Shown: positions 18,063 through 27,973, counted from the first letter of the stretch. The stretch: DNA of 64,000 bases from Cyanobium sp. AMD-g (GCF_024346395.1 NZ_JAGQCW010000001.1:992001-1056000), one strand, 5' to 3'. Numbers and translations are program-made. The notes: generated from the letters alone by a model not told the origin.

Positions 18063-20459
18063 ATGATTGGCGTTCGCCTCGGCAGGCCCCACACCCTTCG
18101 AAGCGTCACGCCCCGGGCGGCGACCGCCTCCCTGCCCCTGCTCGTGGCCCTGCTGCTGACCGGCGGCCAGGCCGGGGCGGCCGAGACTCCCCCCACCAAG
18201 CGGGAGGGGCAGGCCCCGGTGCCCTCGCTGGCCCAGGCCGGCGCCGATCCTTTTGCCGCCCCGGCCGACGTCGCCCCTGCCCCCGCCGGCACCCCAGCGG
18301 CACCGGGCCCGGAAGCCACACCTGCCAGTCCAGCCGTTCCGGCCACCCCAACCCCTGGCGCCCCCGCCGCCAGCGACGACCGGCCCGGCAAACCCACCCT
18401 GGGTCCAGCCCCCTCGCCTGCGGCCACGGCCGAGCCGAGGGTGCTGATCAGCGAGGTGGTGATCGAAGGCCTGGCCGACCATCCCGAGCGAGAGCGGCTG
18501 GAATTGGCGGCCTACGCCGCCATGGCGGTGACCCCCGGCAACGCCATCACCCGCAGCGAACTGGAAACGGACCTGCAGGCCATCTACGCCACGGGCTGGT
18601 TCTCCGATGTCCGGATCCAGCCCCAGGACGGCCCTCTGGGGGTGCGGCTGGTGGTCTCGGTGGTGCCCAATCCGGTGCTCACCAAGGTGAGCCTTGACCC
18701 CGCCGACGCCAAGGTGCCGGAAACGGTGGTGCAGGACACCTTCGCCGGGGATTACGGCAAGACCCTCAACCTGGTCACCCTGCAGGGCCGCATGCAGGAA
18801 CTGCAGAAGTGGTATGCCGACCAGGGCTTCTCCCTGGCCCGCGTCACCGGCCCCTCCCGCGTTGGCCCCGATGGCGACGTGCAGCTGCTGGTGCGCCAGG
18901 GCACGGTCAAGGGTGTGGAGGTGCAGTTCCTCAACAAGGAAGGATCGGCCACCAACGACAAGGGCCAGCCGATCAAGGGCAAGACCAAGGAATGGGTGAT
19001 CACCCGAGAGATCTCCATCAAGACCGGCGAAGTCTTCAACCGCCGCAACCTGGAGGACGACCTCAAGCGCCTCTACGGCACCGGCCTGTTCAGCGACGTC
19101 AAGGTGACCCTGCGGCCCGAACCGGAGGATCCCGGCTCCGTGGTGATCGTGCTGGGGGTCGTCGAGCAGTCGACCGGGTCCCTCTCCGGCGGTCTGGGCT
19201 ACAGCCAGAGCCAGGGGGTCTTCGGCCAGATCCAGGTGCAGGACAGCAACCTGTTCGGCCGCGCCTGGGACCTCTCGACCAGCTTCACCTACGGCCAGTT
19301 CGGCGGCCTCGCCGACATCTCCTTCAGCGACCCCTGGATCAAGGGGGACAAGTACCGCACCGCCTTCCGCTTCAAGGCCTTCATCAGCCGGGACGCCCCC
19401 CAGGTGTTCCAGAGCCAGGAGGGAGGCAACATCTTCACCGTCTCCGACTTTTACCAGGCCCCTGGCACCCAGGTTGCCTACAACATTTTTTCGCCGTTCA
19501 ACCCCCTCCTGGACGTCTTCCCGTCGGTGACGGCCGCCCGCATCGCCGCCGAAACCACCGGTCAGAACCTCAGCTGGTTCCAGTTCGACGGCAACAGCGT
19601 CCTGATCCAGCGCGTCGGCGCCAACGTTCAGTTCGTGCGGCCCCTCAACGGCGGCAACCCCTTCAAGCGGGCCCCCTGGACCGTTCTGGTCGGTCTCACC
19701 GGCCAGGTGGCCACGCCGATGGATTTCTCCGGCACCTCCCGCCGCTTCGGTCTGGCCACCCCGAACGAATCCACCGCTCTGTTCACCGCTCCGACCAACT
19801 CGATCATCTGCCTGGCCTACAACTGCGCCGCCCGCAACCAGTTGCTGGGCCTGCGGCTGGCGGCGACGATGAGCACCCTCAACGATCCCCGCAACCCCAC
19901 CAAGGGCAACTTCCTCAGCCTCGGCACCGAACAGTTCTTCTCGGTGGGTCCCGATTCCCCCACCTTCAACCGGCTGCGGGGCAGCTTCACCCACTACATC
20001 CCGGTGCGCTGGCTGAAGTTCTACAAGGGGTGCCGGCCCAAGGCCGGCGAAACCGAGGACTGCAAACAGGCCCTGGCCTTCCAGGTGTCCGCCGGCACGG
20101 TCATCGGCGACCTGCCGCCCTATGAGGCCTTCTGTATGGGTGGTGGCAACTCGGTGCGGGGTTACTTCGACTGCGACCTCGGTGTGGGCCGCAGTTTCGG
20201 TGAGGCCACGATCGAATACCGGTTCCCCCTGTTCAGCATCGTCAGCGGTGAGCTGTTCATCGATGGCGGCACCACCTTCGGCAGCCAGACGAAGGTCCCG
20301 GGCAACCTCGGCGGCCTGCTCAACAAGCCCGGGTCCGGCTTCTCGATCGGCACCGGTCTGATCGTCACCACCCCGGTCGGCCCGCTGCGGCTTGAAGTGG
20401 CCAGCCAGGACTTCACCGGCGAGTGGCGCTTCAACCTCGGCGTGGGCTGGAAGTTCTAG
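18063..20459 (+). CDS. bamA: Outer-membrane protein assembly factor BamA (Omp85)
   Basis: 798 residues from the ATG at 18063. A Sec signal (SLPLLVALLLTGGQAGAA) is followed by a ~90-residue Ala/Pro-rich linker. Three POTRA repeats come next (VLISEVVIEGL; LTKVSLDPADAKVPETVVQD; KGVEVQFLNKEG) and a beta-barrel from about residue 375 (SGGLGYSQSQGVFGQIQVQD, GNSVRGYF near 700). The final strand ends ...FNLGVGWKF, an aromatic C-terminus typical of outer-membrane proteins. It inserts beta-barrel proteins into the outer membrane. The stop overlaps the lpxC GTG start, linking barrel assembly to lipid A synthesis in one operon. Confidence 0.93.
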   Translation: MIGVRLGRPHTLRSVTPRAATASLPLLVALLLTGGQAGAAETPPTKREGQAPVPSLAQAGADPFAAPADVAPAPAGTPAAPGPEATPASPAVPATPTPGAPAASDDRPGKPTLGPAPSPAATAEPRVLISEVVIEGLADHPERERLELAAYAAMAVTPGNAITRSELETDLQAIYATGWFSDVRIQPQDGPLGVRLVVSVVPNPVLTKVSLDPADAKVPETVVQDTFAGDYGKTLNLVTLQGRMQELQKWYADQGFSLARVTGPSRVGPDGDVQLLVRQGTVKGVEVQFLNKEGSATNDKGQPIKGKTKEWVITREISIKTGEVFNRRNLEDDLKRLYGTGLFSDVKVTLRPEPEDPGSVVIVLGVVEQSTGSLSGGLGYSQSQGVFGQIQVQDSNLFGRAWDLSTSFTYGQFGGLADISFSDPWIKGDKYRTAFRFKAFISRDAPQVFQSQEGGNIFTVSDFYQAPGTQVAYNIFSPFNPLLDVFPSVTAARIAAETTGQNLSWFQFDGNSVLIQRVGANVQFVRPLNGGNPFKRAPWTVLVGLTGQVATPMDFSGTSRRFGLATPNESTALFTAPTNSIICLAYNCAARNQLLGLRLAATMSTLNDPRNPTKGNFLSLGTEQFFSVGPDSPTFNRLRGSFTHYIPVRWLKFYKGCRPKAGETEDCKQALAFQVSAGTVIGDLPPYEAFCMGGGNSVRGYFDCDLGVGRSFGEATIEYRFPLFSIVSGELFIDGGTTFGSQTKVPGNLGGLLNKPGSGFSIGTGLIVTTPVGPLRLEVASQDFTGEWRFNLGVGWKF

Positions 20460-21331
20460 TGACCAACTGGCCCAGCGACTACCGCCAGGCCTGGACCCTC
20501 AGCTCCAGCGTGGAGCGCACCGGGGTGGGTCTGCACAGCGGCGCCGTTTCGCGGGTCCGGCTCGGCCCTTCGGAGCGTCCGGGCTACTGGCTGGGCTGGC
20601 TGGACGCCCCACAACGACCCCTGCAGCAACTGGGCCCTGACCAGGTGAGCGACACCCGCCTCTGCACCTGCCTGCAGCTGGGGGATCGGCGCCTGGCCAC
20701 GGTGGAGCACCTGCTGGCGGCCCTCGCCGGCACCGGCGTCAGCCAGGCGGAGCTCATGGTGGACGGGGAGGAGATCCCCCTGCTCGACGGCTCGGGGCTT
20801 CCCTGGGTCGAAGCGATCGGTGAGGCGGGGCTCAGCAGCCGGGGGGAGCGCCTCGAGCCCCCTTTGCCGGCCCTGCCCCTCACCCTCCAGCAGGGTCAGA
20901 GCTTTGTGGTGGCCCTGCCGTCCGACCGCTTGCGTCTGGCGGCGGCCATCGACTTTCCCCAGGCGGCCATCGGCCGCCAGCTCTACAGCCTGGATCTCAC
21001 CCCCGAACGCTTCGTTGCGGAGATCGCCCCGGCCCGCACCTTCGGCTTCCGGGAGCAGGTGGAGCAGTTGCTGGCCGCGGGTCTGATCCGTGGCGGTGCC
21101 CTCGACAATGCCCTGGTGTGTGACGGCGACGGCTGGGTCAATCCGCCGCTGCGCTTCAGCGACGAACCGGTGCGCCATAAGCTGCTGGACCTGCTGGGAG
21201 ATCTGGCGTTGGTGGGCCTGCCCAGGGCCCACGTCTTCGCCTACCGCGGTTCCCATGGCCTGCACACCGCCATGGCCGCGGCCCTTGCGGCCCAGGCGTC
21301 CCGCCTGCCCGTGCCCGTTCCGACCCACTGA
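20459..21331 (+). CDS. lpxC: UDP-3-O-acyl-N-acetylglucosamine deacetylase
   Basis: 290 residues from a GTG start that shares its first base with the bamA stop (TAGTG). Zinc-site motifs are [10 protein letters not shown] (His), the H-x3-D pair in [13 protein letters not shown], and [10 protein letters not shown] (catalytic His). [12 protein letters not shown] near the N-terminus is the LpxC signature. It performs the committed step of lipid A synthesis in the cytoplasm. fabZ starts 4 nt after the stop. Confidence 0.94.
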   Translation: MTNWPSDYRQAWTLSSSVERTGVGLHSGAVSRVRLGPSERPGYWLGWLDAPQRPLQQLGPDQVSDTRLCTCLQLGDRRLATVEHLLAALAGTGVSQAELMVDGEEIPLLDGSGLPWVEAIGEAGLSSRGERLEPPLPALPLTLQQGQSFVVALPSDRLRLAAAIDFPQAAIGRQLYSLDLTPERFVAEIAPARTFGFREQVEQLLAAGLIRGGALDNALVCDGDGWVNPPLRFSDEPVRHKLLDLLGDLALVGLPRAHVFAYRGSHGLHTAMAAALAAQASRLPVPVPTH

Positions 21332-21335
21332 TTCC

Positions 21336-21839
21336 TTGACCGTTCTTCCTTCCGCCGCTCCTGAGGCCGCCACGGCGGCCTGCCCCGACGCCGATACGGC
21401 ACGGGCCGTGGTGCTCAGCAGCGAGCAGATCCTCAACCTGCTCCCCCATCGCTATCCCTTCGCCCTGGTGGATCGGGTGGTGGAGTACGTGCCCGGCAAG
21501 CGGGCGGTGGCGCTCAAGAACGTCACCTTCAACGAACCGCAGTTCCAGGGCCATTTCCCCGGCCGTCCGCTGATGCCAGGCGTGCTGATCGTCGAAGCCA
21601 TGGCCCAGGTGGGAGGCCTGATCGTCACCCAGATGCCCGATCTGCCCAAGGGCCTGTTCGTCTTCGCGGGCATCGACGGTGTGCGATTCCGCCGGCCTGT
21701 GGTGCCCGGCGACCAGCTCCTGATCACCTGCGAATTGCTCAGCCTGAAGCGCAAGCGCTTCGGCAAGGTGCACGCCACTGCCACGGTCGATGGCGAGCGG
21801 GTCTGCTCGGGCGAGCTGATGTTCTCGCTCGTGGACTGA
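21336..21839 (+). CDS. fabZ: 3-hydroxyacyl-ACP dehydratase
   Basis: Up to 167 residues from a TTG at 21336; a later GTG at about 21408 would leave a minimal FabZ. The hotdog-fold core is clear: [17 protein letters not shown] (catalytic His), [30 protein letters not shown] (catalytic Glu) across two blocks, and [19 protein letters not shown]. It dehydrates 3-hydroxyacyl-ACP in fatty-acid elongation and competes with LpxA/LpxD for the same acyl donors, which fits its place between lpxC and lpxA. Confidence 0.92.
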   Translation: MTVLPSAAPEAATAACPDADTARAVVLSSEQILNLLPHRYPFALVDRVVEYVPGKRAVALKNVTFNEPQFQGHFPGRPLMPGVLIVEAMAQVGGLIVTQMPDLPKGLFVFAGIDGVRFRRPVVPGDQLLITCELLSLKRKRFGKVHATATVDGERVCSGELMFSLVD

Positions 21840-21843
21840 CGCG

Positions 21844-22665
21844 ATGTCGAGTACTGCCATGACGACATCCGTGCATCCCACGGCCCTGGTCGATCCCCGG
21901 GCCCGGCTGGCCCCTGGCGTGGAGATCGGCCCCTATTCGGTCATCGGTCCGGAGGTGGAGATCGGCGAGGGCAGTCGCATCGGCCCCCATGTGGTGATCG
22001 ACGGGCGGGTGCGGATGGGCAAGGGCAACCGGATCTTTCCGGGGGCCTGCATCGGCCTTGAGCCCCAGGACCTCAAGTACGGCGGTGCCCCCACCGAAGT
22101 GGTGATGGGGGACGAGAACACGATCCGCGAGTGCGTCACCATCAACCGCGCCACCGCCGAAGGGGAGAGCACCGTCCTGGGCAACGGCAACCTGCTGATG
22201 GCCTACAGCCACATCGGTCACAACTGCCAGCTCTCTGACCGCATCGTGATCGCCAACGGTGTGGCGGTGGCGGGCCACGTGGTGATCGGGGAGCGGGCCG
22301 TGATCGGTGGCGTGCTCGGCATCCACCAGTTCGTCCACATCGGCAGCCTGGCGATGGTGGGCGGCATGAGCCGCATCGACCGCGACGTGCCCCCGTTCAT
22401 GACGGTGGAGGGCCATCCCGGCCGCCTCCGGGGGCTGAACCGGGTCGGGCTGCGCCGCAGCGGCGTGGCCCAGCTCGACGATGGCGCCCAGTTCCGCCAG
22501 CTGCAGGATCTCTGGACCCTCATCTACCGCAGCGATCTGGTGCTGGCGGCCGCCCTGCGGCAGGCGCGGGAGCGGCCCCTGCTGGCGGCGGCCGACGAAC
22601 TGTGCGCCTTTCTGGAGGCCTCGGTGGGGCCGGGCCGGCGCGGACCGTTGCCGGCCCAGCGCTGA
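21844..22665 (+). CDS. lpxA: UDP-N-acetylglucosamine acyltransferase
   Basis: 273 residues. The N-terminal two thirds is a left-handed beta-helix of hexapeptide repeats ([41 protein letters not shown]). LpxA landmarks include [11 protein letters not shown], the catalytic His in [10 protein letters not shown], and [13 protein letters not shown]. The enzyme adds the first acyl chain to UDP-GlcNAc. It starts 4 nt after fabZ. An in-frame ATG at 21859 is an alternative start. Confidence 0.95.
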   Translation: MSSTAMTTSVHPTALVDPRARLAPGVEIGPYSVIGPEVEIGEGSRIGPHVVIDGRVRMGKGNRIFPGACIGLEPQDLKYGGAPTEVVMGDENTIRECVTINRATAEGESTVLGNGNLLMAYSHIGHNCQLSDRIVIANGVAVAGHVVIGERAVIGGVLGIHQFVHIGSLAMVGGMSRIDRDVPPFMTVEGHPGRLRGLNRVGLRRSGVAQLDDGAQFRQLQDLWTLIYRSDLVLAAALRQARERPLLAAADELCAFLEASVGPGRRGPLPAQR

Positions 22666-23864
22666 TGGTGCGACTCCTGGTCAGCACCGGAGAGGTCTCC
22701 GGTGATCTGCAGGGTTCCCTGCTGGTCAAGGCCCTGCACGAGGAGGCGGCCCGCCGTTGCCTGCCCCTTGATGTGGTGGCCCTCGGGGGCAGTCGGATGG
22801 AGCGGGCCGGCGCCCAGCTCCTGGCGGACACCACCAAACTCGGGGCCATCGGCCTGTGGGAACCGATCCCCCTGGTGATCCCCACCCTCAAGCTGCAGGC
22901 CAGGGTCCGCCGCTGGCTGAAGCAGCACCCCCCCGACGCCGTGGTGCTGATCGACTACATGGGGGCCAACGTCAATCTGGGCCTGCGCCTGCGGCGGCTC
23001 TACCCCGATGTGCCCATCACTTACTACATCGCTCCCCAGGAATGGGCCTTCCGCCTCGGCGACGGCGGCACCACCCGGCTGATCGGCTTCACCGATCGCA
23101 TCCTGGCGATCTTCCCGGAGGAGGCCAGCTTCTACGCCGCACGGGGAGCCCAGGTCACCTGGGTGGGCCATCCCCTGATCGACACCCTGCAACAGCGACC
23201 GACGCGCCAGGAGGCCCGCCAGCAGCTGGGCCTGCCCCAGCAGGCCCCGGTGCTGCTGATGCTGCCTGCCTCACGGCGGCAGGAGCTGCGCTACGTGTTG
23301 CCGCCCATGGCCGAGGCGGTGGCCAAGCTGCAGCGGCAGCGTCCTGATCTGCAGGTGCTGCTGCCGGCTGGCCTGCCGGGGTTCGAGGCGGTGCTTGCCG
23401 AGACCATGCACGCGGCCGGAGCCACGGCGGTGCGGGTGATCCCGGCCGGTGAGGCCGATGCCCTGCGGCCCCTCCTCTGTGCCGCCGCCGATGCCGCCCT
23501 GACCAAGTCCGGCACCGCCAACCTGGAACTGGCCCTGCGGGGAGTGCCCCAGGTGACCGGCTATCGGGTCAGCCGGCCTACGGCGTTTCTGGCGAAACAT
23601 GTGATCCACTTCAATGTGGCGCACATTTCTCCGGTGAACCTGGTGCTGGGGGAACGGCTCGTGCCGGAACTGCTGCAGGACGACTTCACCCCGGACGCCA
23701 TCCTGGCGGCCCTGCTGCCCCTGTTCGATCCCGCCTCCGGGGCACGGGAGCGGGTGCAGGAGGGCTACGTTCGGCTAAGGCAGAAGCTGGGGGAGCCGGG
23801 CGTCACCCGCCGGGCAGCGACGGCGATCCTCGAACCGTTCCAAGGACAAACGCCATGCGACTGA
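22665..23864 (+). CDS. lpxB: Lipid-A-disaccharide synthase
   Basis: 399 residues from the ATG at 22665, which shares a base with the lpxA stop. GT19 family signatures: [93 protein letters not shown]. It condenses UDP-diacylglucosamine with lipid X at the inner membrane. The 3' end overlaps msrA by 10 nt. Confidence 0.95.
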   Translation: MVRLLVSTGEVSGDLQGSLLVKALHEEAARRCLPLDVVALGGSRMERAGAQLLADTTKLGAIGLWEPIPLVIPTLKLQARVRRWLKQHPPDAVVLIDYMGANVNLGLRLRRLYPDVPITYYIAPQEWAFRLGDGGTTRLIGFTDRILAIFPEEASFYAARGAQVTWVGHPLIDTLQQRPTRQEARQQLGLPQQAPVLLMLPASRRQELRYVLPPMAEAVAKLQRQRPDLQVLLPAGLPGFEAVLAETMHAAGATAVRVIPAGEADALRPLLCAAADAALTKSGTANLELALRGVPQVTGYRVSRPTAFLAKHVIHFNVAHISPVNLVLGERLVPELLQDDFTPDAILAALLPLFDPASGARERVQEGYVRLRQKLGEPGVTRRAATAILEPFQGQTPCD

Positions 23865-24481
23865 TCGCGCTGCTGCTGGGGCTGCTGCTCGCCCTGGGGG
23901 GGCCGGTGGCTCCCGCCCTGGCGGCCACGGAGGAGGCCGTTCTGGCGGGAGGTTGTTTCTGGTGCCTGGAGCACGATCTGGAGGTGCTCCCCGGCGTCCT
24001 GGACGTGGAGAGCGGCTACAGCGGCGGCAAGAGCGCCAACCCCACCTACAAGCAGGTCTCGGCAGGGGGGAGTGGCCATCAGGAGGTGGTGCGGGTGCGC
24101 TTCGACAACACCGAAATCCGCTACGAGACGCTGCTGCGGGCGTACTGGCGCAACATCGACCCCCTCGACGGCGGCGGTCAGTTCTGCGACCGCGGCGATT
24201 CCTACCGGCCCGTGATCTTCACCACCAGCGCCAACCAGGCCGTGGAGGCCCGCAACAGCCTGGTGGCCGCAGCGCGGGAACTGGGCAAGCCGGCGGCCGC
24301 ACTCAAGGTGGCGATCCGGCCCCTGGCCAAGTTCTGGCCGGCGGAGGGATATCACCAGAACTACGCCAAGCGCAATGGCGTCCAGTACAACTACTACCGC
24401 TGGTCCTGTGGCCGCGACCGGCGCCTGGACACGGTCTGGGGACGGCGGGCCCGCAGCAGCCAGCGCTGGCAGGGCAGCTGA
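23855..24481 (+). CDS. msrA: Peptide-methionine (S)-S-oxide reductase with signal peptide
   Basis: 208 residues. A Sec-type signal ([24 protein letters not shown]) precedes the MsrA catalytic motif GGCFWC (Cys34 nucleophile, Cys37). [32 protein letters not shown] and [12 protein letters not shown] are family blocks. The signal implies repair of oxidised methionine in the periplasm or thylakoid lumen rather than the cytoplasm. It overlaps lpxB by 10 nt, so it is the last gene of the envelope operon. Confidence 0.93.
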   Translation: MRLIALLLGLLLALGGPVAPALAATEEAVLAGGCFWCLEHDLEVLPGVLDVESGYSGGKSANPTYKQVSAGGSGHQEVVRVRFDNTEIRYETLLRAYWRNIDPLDGGGQFCDRGDSYRPVIFTTSANQAVEARNSLVAAARELGKPAAALKVAIRPLAKFWPAEGYHQNYAKRNGVQYNYYRWSCGRDRRLDTVWGRRARSSQRWQGS

Positions 24482-24579
24482 GCCGAACCCGGCCGGATGA
24501 TGCAGACACGGTGCTTTTCCACCCTGTCGCGACCCCGAAGAATGCCCTAGCGTTTGTTCGTTCACGGGAGGGCTTCTGT

Positions 24580-24783
24580 ATGTATCTGCTGACCATCCGT
24601 GACGGTCTGCAGACGCGGCATATCGGGCCCTACGCGAGCCCCAGGCAGGCGTCCGACGACCTCGACAAGCTTCAGGCCAGCTGTGGTGAAAAGGCCACCT
24701 GGCAGATCCACCGCCTGGAATCCCCCGCCGAGCTGCACGTCCACGTGAGCGGCAGGGGCGACACCGAGCCGGTGGCGGTCTGA
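24580..24783 (+). CDS. Small protein of unknown function (67 aa)
   Basis: The ATG at 24580 is preceded by a purine-rich GGGAGGG at good spacing. The product is 67 residues, soluble and slightly basic (MYLLTIRDGLQTRHIGPYAS, then SPAELHVHVSGRGDTEPVAV). It reads like a compact alpha/beta domain. I cannot assign a family. It stands alone after the msrA operon and is convergent with the next gene, with 3 nt between the stops. Confidence 0.6.
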   Translation: MYLLTIRDGLQTRHIGPYASPRQASDDLDKLQASCGEKATWQIHRLESPAELHVHVSGRGDTEPVAV

Positions 24784-24786
24784 ACC

Positions 24787-25062
24787 TCAGGCCCGGGGCG
24801 GGGTGCGGGGGTAGCCGCGCAGCAGGCCGCTCTCGACCATCAGTCCGACGCCTGCATTGATCAGGATCAGCCCCAGGGCTCCGTACCAGACCCAGGGGCC
24901 GGCCTCCGGCAGAGACTGTCCCTGATCGGCCGCAGCCGCCAGGGCCGACCAGGTCTGGATGCCCTTGCGGATCACCCCCTCCCCGAACAGGCACAGTCCG
25001 GCGGGGAGCAGAAGCACACCGAGCTGGGCCTTCACGTACCAGCGGATCTTGTGAACGGCCAT
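24787..25062 (-). CDS. Small membrane protein of unknown function (91 aa)
   Basis: From the ATG at 25062 (an upstream start at 25092 adds ten residues). There are two hydrophobic segments, AQLGVLLLPAGLCLFGEGVI (~12-31) and WVWYGALGLILINAGVGLMV (~57-76), with a basic N-terminus and C-terminus. It is probably a two-pass inner- or thylakoid-membrane protein. No family recognised. It follows pepA on the same strand after 83 nt. Confidence 0.65.
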   Translation of the reverse strand: MAVHKIRWYVKAQLGVLLLPAGLCLFGEGVIRKGIQTWSALAAAADQGQSLPEAGPWVWYGALGLILINAGVGLMVESGLLRGYPRTPPRA

Positions 25063-25145
25063 GGGGCGATGCGTTGTCTGGTCTGGAAGCAAACCTAGGC
25101 CTCAACCTTCAGCCTCCAGGGCCGGCGGGGCCGGTGGCGAAAGGA

Positions 25146-26648
25146 TCAGCTGGCGGCACCGGCCACCAGCCAGGCCACCAGGGTGCGAACCCCAAAGCCG
25201 GTGGCCCCGGCCGGATCCTCCCCGCGGGCTTTGTCGCTCCAGACGGTCCCGGCAATGTCGAGGTGGGCCCAGGGCAGCCCCTTGGTGACAAAGTCCTGCA
25301 GGAAGAGGGCGGCGGTGATGGAGCCCCCCGGCCGGGGACCGGTGTTCTTCAGGTCGGCGATGTGGCTCTTGAGCCCCTTCTTGTAGGAAGAGCGCAGGGG
25401 CATGCGCCAGAAGGCCTCCCCAGCGGCGTTGCCGGCGCTTAGCAGGGCCTCGGCCAGGCCGTTGCTGGGGGACCAGAGCCCGGCGATCTCCTCGCCGAGC
25501 GCAATCACGCAGGCACCGGTGAGGGTGGCGAGATCGACGATGGCATCCGGCTCCAGGCCGCAGGCATAGACGAGGGCATCGGCCAGGGTGAGCCGCCCTT
25601 CCGCATCGGTGTTGTTGATCTCGATGGTCTTGCCGTTGGAGGCGGTGAGCACATCGCCCGGGTGGATGGCGCCGCCGCTGATCATGTTTTCGCAGCTGGC
25701 TACGATCACATGCACCTCCAGGCCGGCGGGCCGGATTTCGGCGATGGCACGGGCGGCCCCCAAGACCGCGGCGCTGCCGCCCATGTCGTACTTCATCATC
25801 TCGATCTGGGAGCCGGCCGTCTTGAGGTTGTAGCCGCCGGAATCGAAGGTGAGCCCCTTGCCCACCAGTGCCACCCGCCGGCTCACCTCCCCGGCGGGCC
25901 GGTAGGTGAGATGGATGAACTTGGGGGGCAGGTCTGAGCCCTGGGCCACCCCCAGGTAGGCCCCCATGCCCAGGGCCTCGCAGTCGTCCCGCTCCAGCAC
26001 CTTGAGCTCGAGGCCGAAGGCGTCGGCCATGGCGGCGGCCTCCTCGGCCAGGGACTGGGGGGTCGCCTTGTTTGGCGGTGCCGCCACCAGCCGCCGGGCC
26101 AGTTCCACGCCGCTGCAGGTGGCCGCCACATGGGCCAGGCCCGCCTCGGCGCCTGCCGCAACGCCGAGCAGGCTCACCAGGGAGGGAAGGGATGAGGGTT
26201 CCGCCTCGCTTTTGAAGCGCTGGTCGGCATAGAGCCCAAGCCGCACCGCTTCGGCCATGGCGGCGGCGGCCGCCGCCGGCTCCAGCCCCTCCACCGGAAG
26301 CCAGAGACCGAGGTCCACGGCACCGGCGGCGGCGGCACTGCGGGCCGCTCCGGCACTGGCCTGGCGCAGGGCCTCGAGGCCGAAGTCGGCCGGTTCCCCC
26401 AGGCCCACCAGGATCAGGCTGGACGGGGAGCCACCCGGCCGCTCCAAGGTGATGGTCTGGCCAGGCTTGGCCTCGAAGCGGCGGCGCTGCAGCAAGGCTT
26501 CGAGCCCCTCGCCCACCAGCTCCTGGGCCAGGGCCCGACCGCTGCCCGCAGCGGGTGTGAACAGGCCCACCACCAGGGTGTCACCCGTCCAGGTCTCCTG
26601 GAGAGCACCTGGACCGGCAGGGGTGGCGGCAAGACAGCGAAACTCCAT
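25146..26648 (-). CDS. pepA: Leucyl aminopeptidase
   Basis: 500 residues, M17 family. The C-terminal catalytic domain carries VGKGLTFDSGGYNLK (metal ligands Lys and Asp), MKYDMGGSAAVLGA and the signature NTDAEGRL near residues 345-352. The N-terminal ~180 residues form the PepA regulatory domain. It is a di-metal exopeptidase that removes N-terminal residues in protein turnover. PepA homologues can also bind DNA; nothing here shows that. Confidence 0.95.
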   Translation of the reverse strand: MEFRCLAATPAGPGALQETWTGDTLVVGLFTPAAGSGRALAQELVGEGLEALLQRRRFEAKPGQTITLERPGGSPSSLILVGLGEPADFGLEALRQASAGAARSAAAAGAVDLGLWLPVEGLEPAAAAAAMAEAVRLGLYADQRFKSEAEPSSLPSLVSLLGVAAGAEAGLAHVAATCSGVELARRLVAAPPNKATPQSLAEEAAAMADAFGLELKVLERDDCEALGMGAYLGVAQGSDLPPKFIHLTYRPAGEVSRRVALVGKGLTFDSGGYNLKTAGSQIEMMKYDMGGSAAVLGAARAIAEIRPAGLEVHVIVASCENMISGGAIHPGDVLTASNGKTIEINNTDAEGRLTLADALVYACGLEPDAIVDLATLTGACVIALGEEIAGLWSPSNGLAEALLSAGNAAGEAFWRMPLRSSYKKGLKSHIADLKNTGPRPGGSITAALFLQDFVTKGLPWAHLDIAGTVWSDKARGEDPAGATGFGVRTLVAWLVAGAAS

Positions 26649-26696
26649 GGACCCAGCGCAGGCGACCAGTGATCGTAGCCAGCCTGGCCCTGGCCT

Positions 26697-27305
26697 TCAG
26701 GCGGGGTCGGCCGTGAATGGCGTGGCCCAGCGCTCCCTGGTTTCCTTGTTGAAAGGCGGCAGCCAGCGCCGGATCAGGGCCTGCTCCAGGGCCCGGCGCG
26801 GCGACACCGCCGCCGGCACGTCGCTCCAGAAGCGGATGCTCGGCCGCGCCTCCAGCCCCACCCGGCCCAGCGCCTCGCCATAGGCCGCCAGGTACCCCTT
26901 GCAGTCGTGGTCGCCCTTCCAGCGCTGATCAGCCCGCCCCGTCTCACCGACGTAGAGCAGGAGCGGCACAGGCAGCCCCGCAGGCCGATCCATCACCAGG
27001 TAGAGGGCCGCCCCCCGCTGGGGCAGCCGGGGCCAGCGCCAGAAGGAGAGGCTCTGGGGACTGAGGCTGAGGGGATCGAAACGGAGCGCCACGGCGTCGG
27101 GATCGCCGGGGCCTGTCGCCATCGGGAAGAGCTGACCCTGCAGCAGGGGGGCGGCCCCGCCGGCCGCGGCTTCGGCATAGAGCGGCCCCTGGTGCTCGGC
27201 CAGCCGGCCCTGCCAGGCGAGCAGCTGCTGCCGCAGCAGGGGGAGCTCCACCAACGGTGAGGCGCCGGCCGCTCCTGCCATGAAAAGGTCCCCCTGCCGG
27301 CTCAT
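26697..27305 (-). CDS. GIY-YIG nuclease-domain protein
   Basis: 202 residues. The C-terminal half matches the GIY-YIG fold: GAALYLVMD (GIY strand, ~100), LLYVGETGRADQRWKGDHDC (YIG strand, Arg, His), and ALEQALIRRWLPPFNKETRERW (the metal-binding Glu and the PxxN end motif). The N-terminal ~95 residues are a Leu/Gln-rich helical region with no known domain. The ATG overlaps the stop of the upstream HhH gene (ATGA). The family includes UvrC-type and homing nucleases, so this is probably a structure-specific DNA or RNA nuclease of unknown target. Confidence 0.72.
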   Translation of the reverse strand: MSRQGDLFMAGAAGASPLVELPLLRQQLLAWQGRLAEHQGPLYAEAAAGGAAPLLQGQLFPMATGPGDPDAVALRFDPLSLSPQSLSFWRWPRLPQRGAALYLVMDRPAGLPVPLLLYVGETGRADQRWKGDHDCKGYLAAYGEALGRVGLEARPSIRFWSDVPAAVSPRRALEQALIRRWLPPFNKETRERWATPFTADPA

Positions 27306-27973
27306 GGGGCCGGCCGCCGGGACGGCGGCAGCACCGGTCCGGGGGCGGCGGCGTAGCGGAACCGACCGATCCAGCGTTCGGCCTGGTCGGCGGAAAGCTG
27401 CAGCCGCTGCTGCAGATCAGCCAGGTCCCGGAAGGGCTCGCGGGCCCTCTCCTGCAACATCCGCCTGCAAGGCTCCGGCCCCAGGCCGAGACGCTCCCGC
27501 AGCAAGCCCTCGGAGGCCTGGTTGATCGCCAGGGGCACCGGCACCTGGGCAGACGCCGGCTGCGCGGATCGGGCGAAACGCAGCACCGGCATCCAGATCA
27601 GCACCTGCTCGGGGGGGACCTGCAGCGCTTCAGCCAGTTCCCCGGGGCCGCGCCACTGAAGGCCGTCGCGCTGCAGACGGATCAGCCGATCCACCAGATC
27701 GGGCCAGCAGCCCGGCAACCGCAGCCAGTCGCCGGCAGCGGCAACGTTCACCTCCAGCGTCCAACCCAGGTCGGCCGCATGCCGCACTTCAGCGGCATCG
27801 CGCAGCCGCAGGTTGGGGTTGTGGGCCAGCTTGAGGGCAAGCAGCTCCCGCTCCACCGCGTCGTCGGCTCCACCGGCAAGGGGGGCGGGGGCGGCCGGTG
27901 GGGGCGGCGGCAGCTGCCCGGTGGCCACCAGCAGCCGGCGGGCCAAGGGATCGAGCCAGTGGCGCCCTGCCAT
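27302..27973 (-). CDS. Helix-hairpin-helix domain protein of unknown function
   Basis: 223 residues. The C-terminal region has a ComEA/PsbU-like HhH pattern: LAINQASEGLLRERLGLGP, then CRRMLQERAREPFRDLADL and QRLQLSADQAERW. The middle contains a second possible helix pair (NVAAAGDWLRLPGCWPDLVD). The N-terminus is Pro-rich, with no signal peptide. HhH motifs bind DNA non-specifically or mediate protein contact. It is translated first in a two-gene unit with the GIY-YIG gene (4-nt overlap), suggesting a DNA-binding partner for the nuclease. Confidence 0.68.
   Translation of the reverse strand: MAGRHWLDPLARRLLVATGQLPPPPPAAPAPLAGGADDAVERELLALKLAHNPNLRLRDAAEVRHAADLGWTLEVNVAAAGDWLRLPGCWPDLVDRLIRLQRDGLQWRGPGELAEALQVPPEQVLIWMPVLRFARSAQPASAQVPVPLAINQASEGLLRERLGLGPEPCRRMLQERAREPFRDLADLQQRLQLSADQAERWIGRFRYAAAPGPVLPPSRRPAP

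Noticed and set aside
17973-19994. A 673-codon open frame on the minus strand opposite bamA
   Set aside because: Same GC artefact; no domain or start context, and it covers a confident gene.
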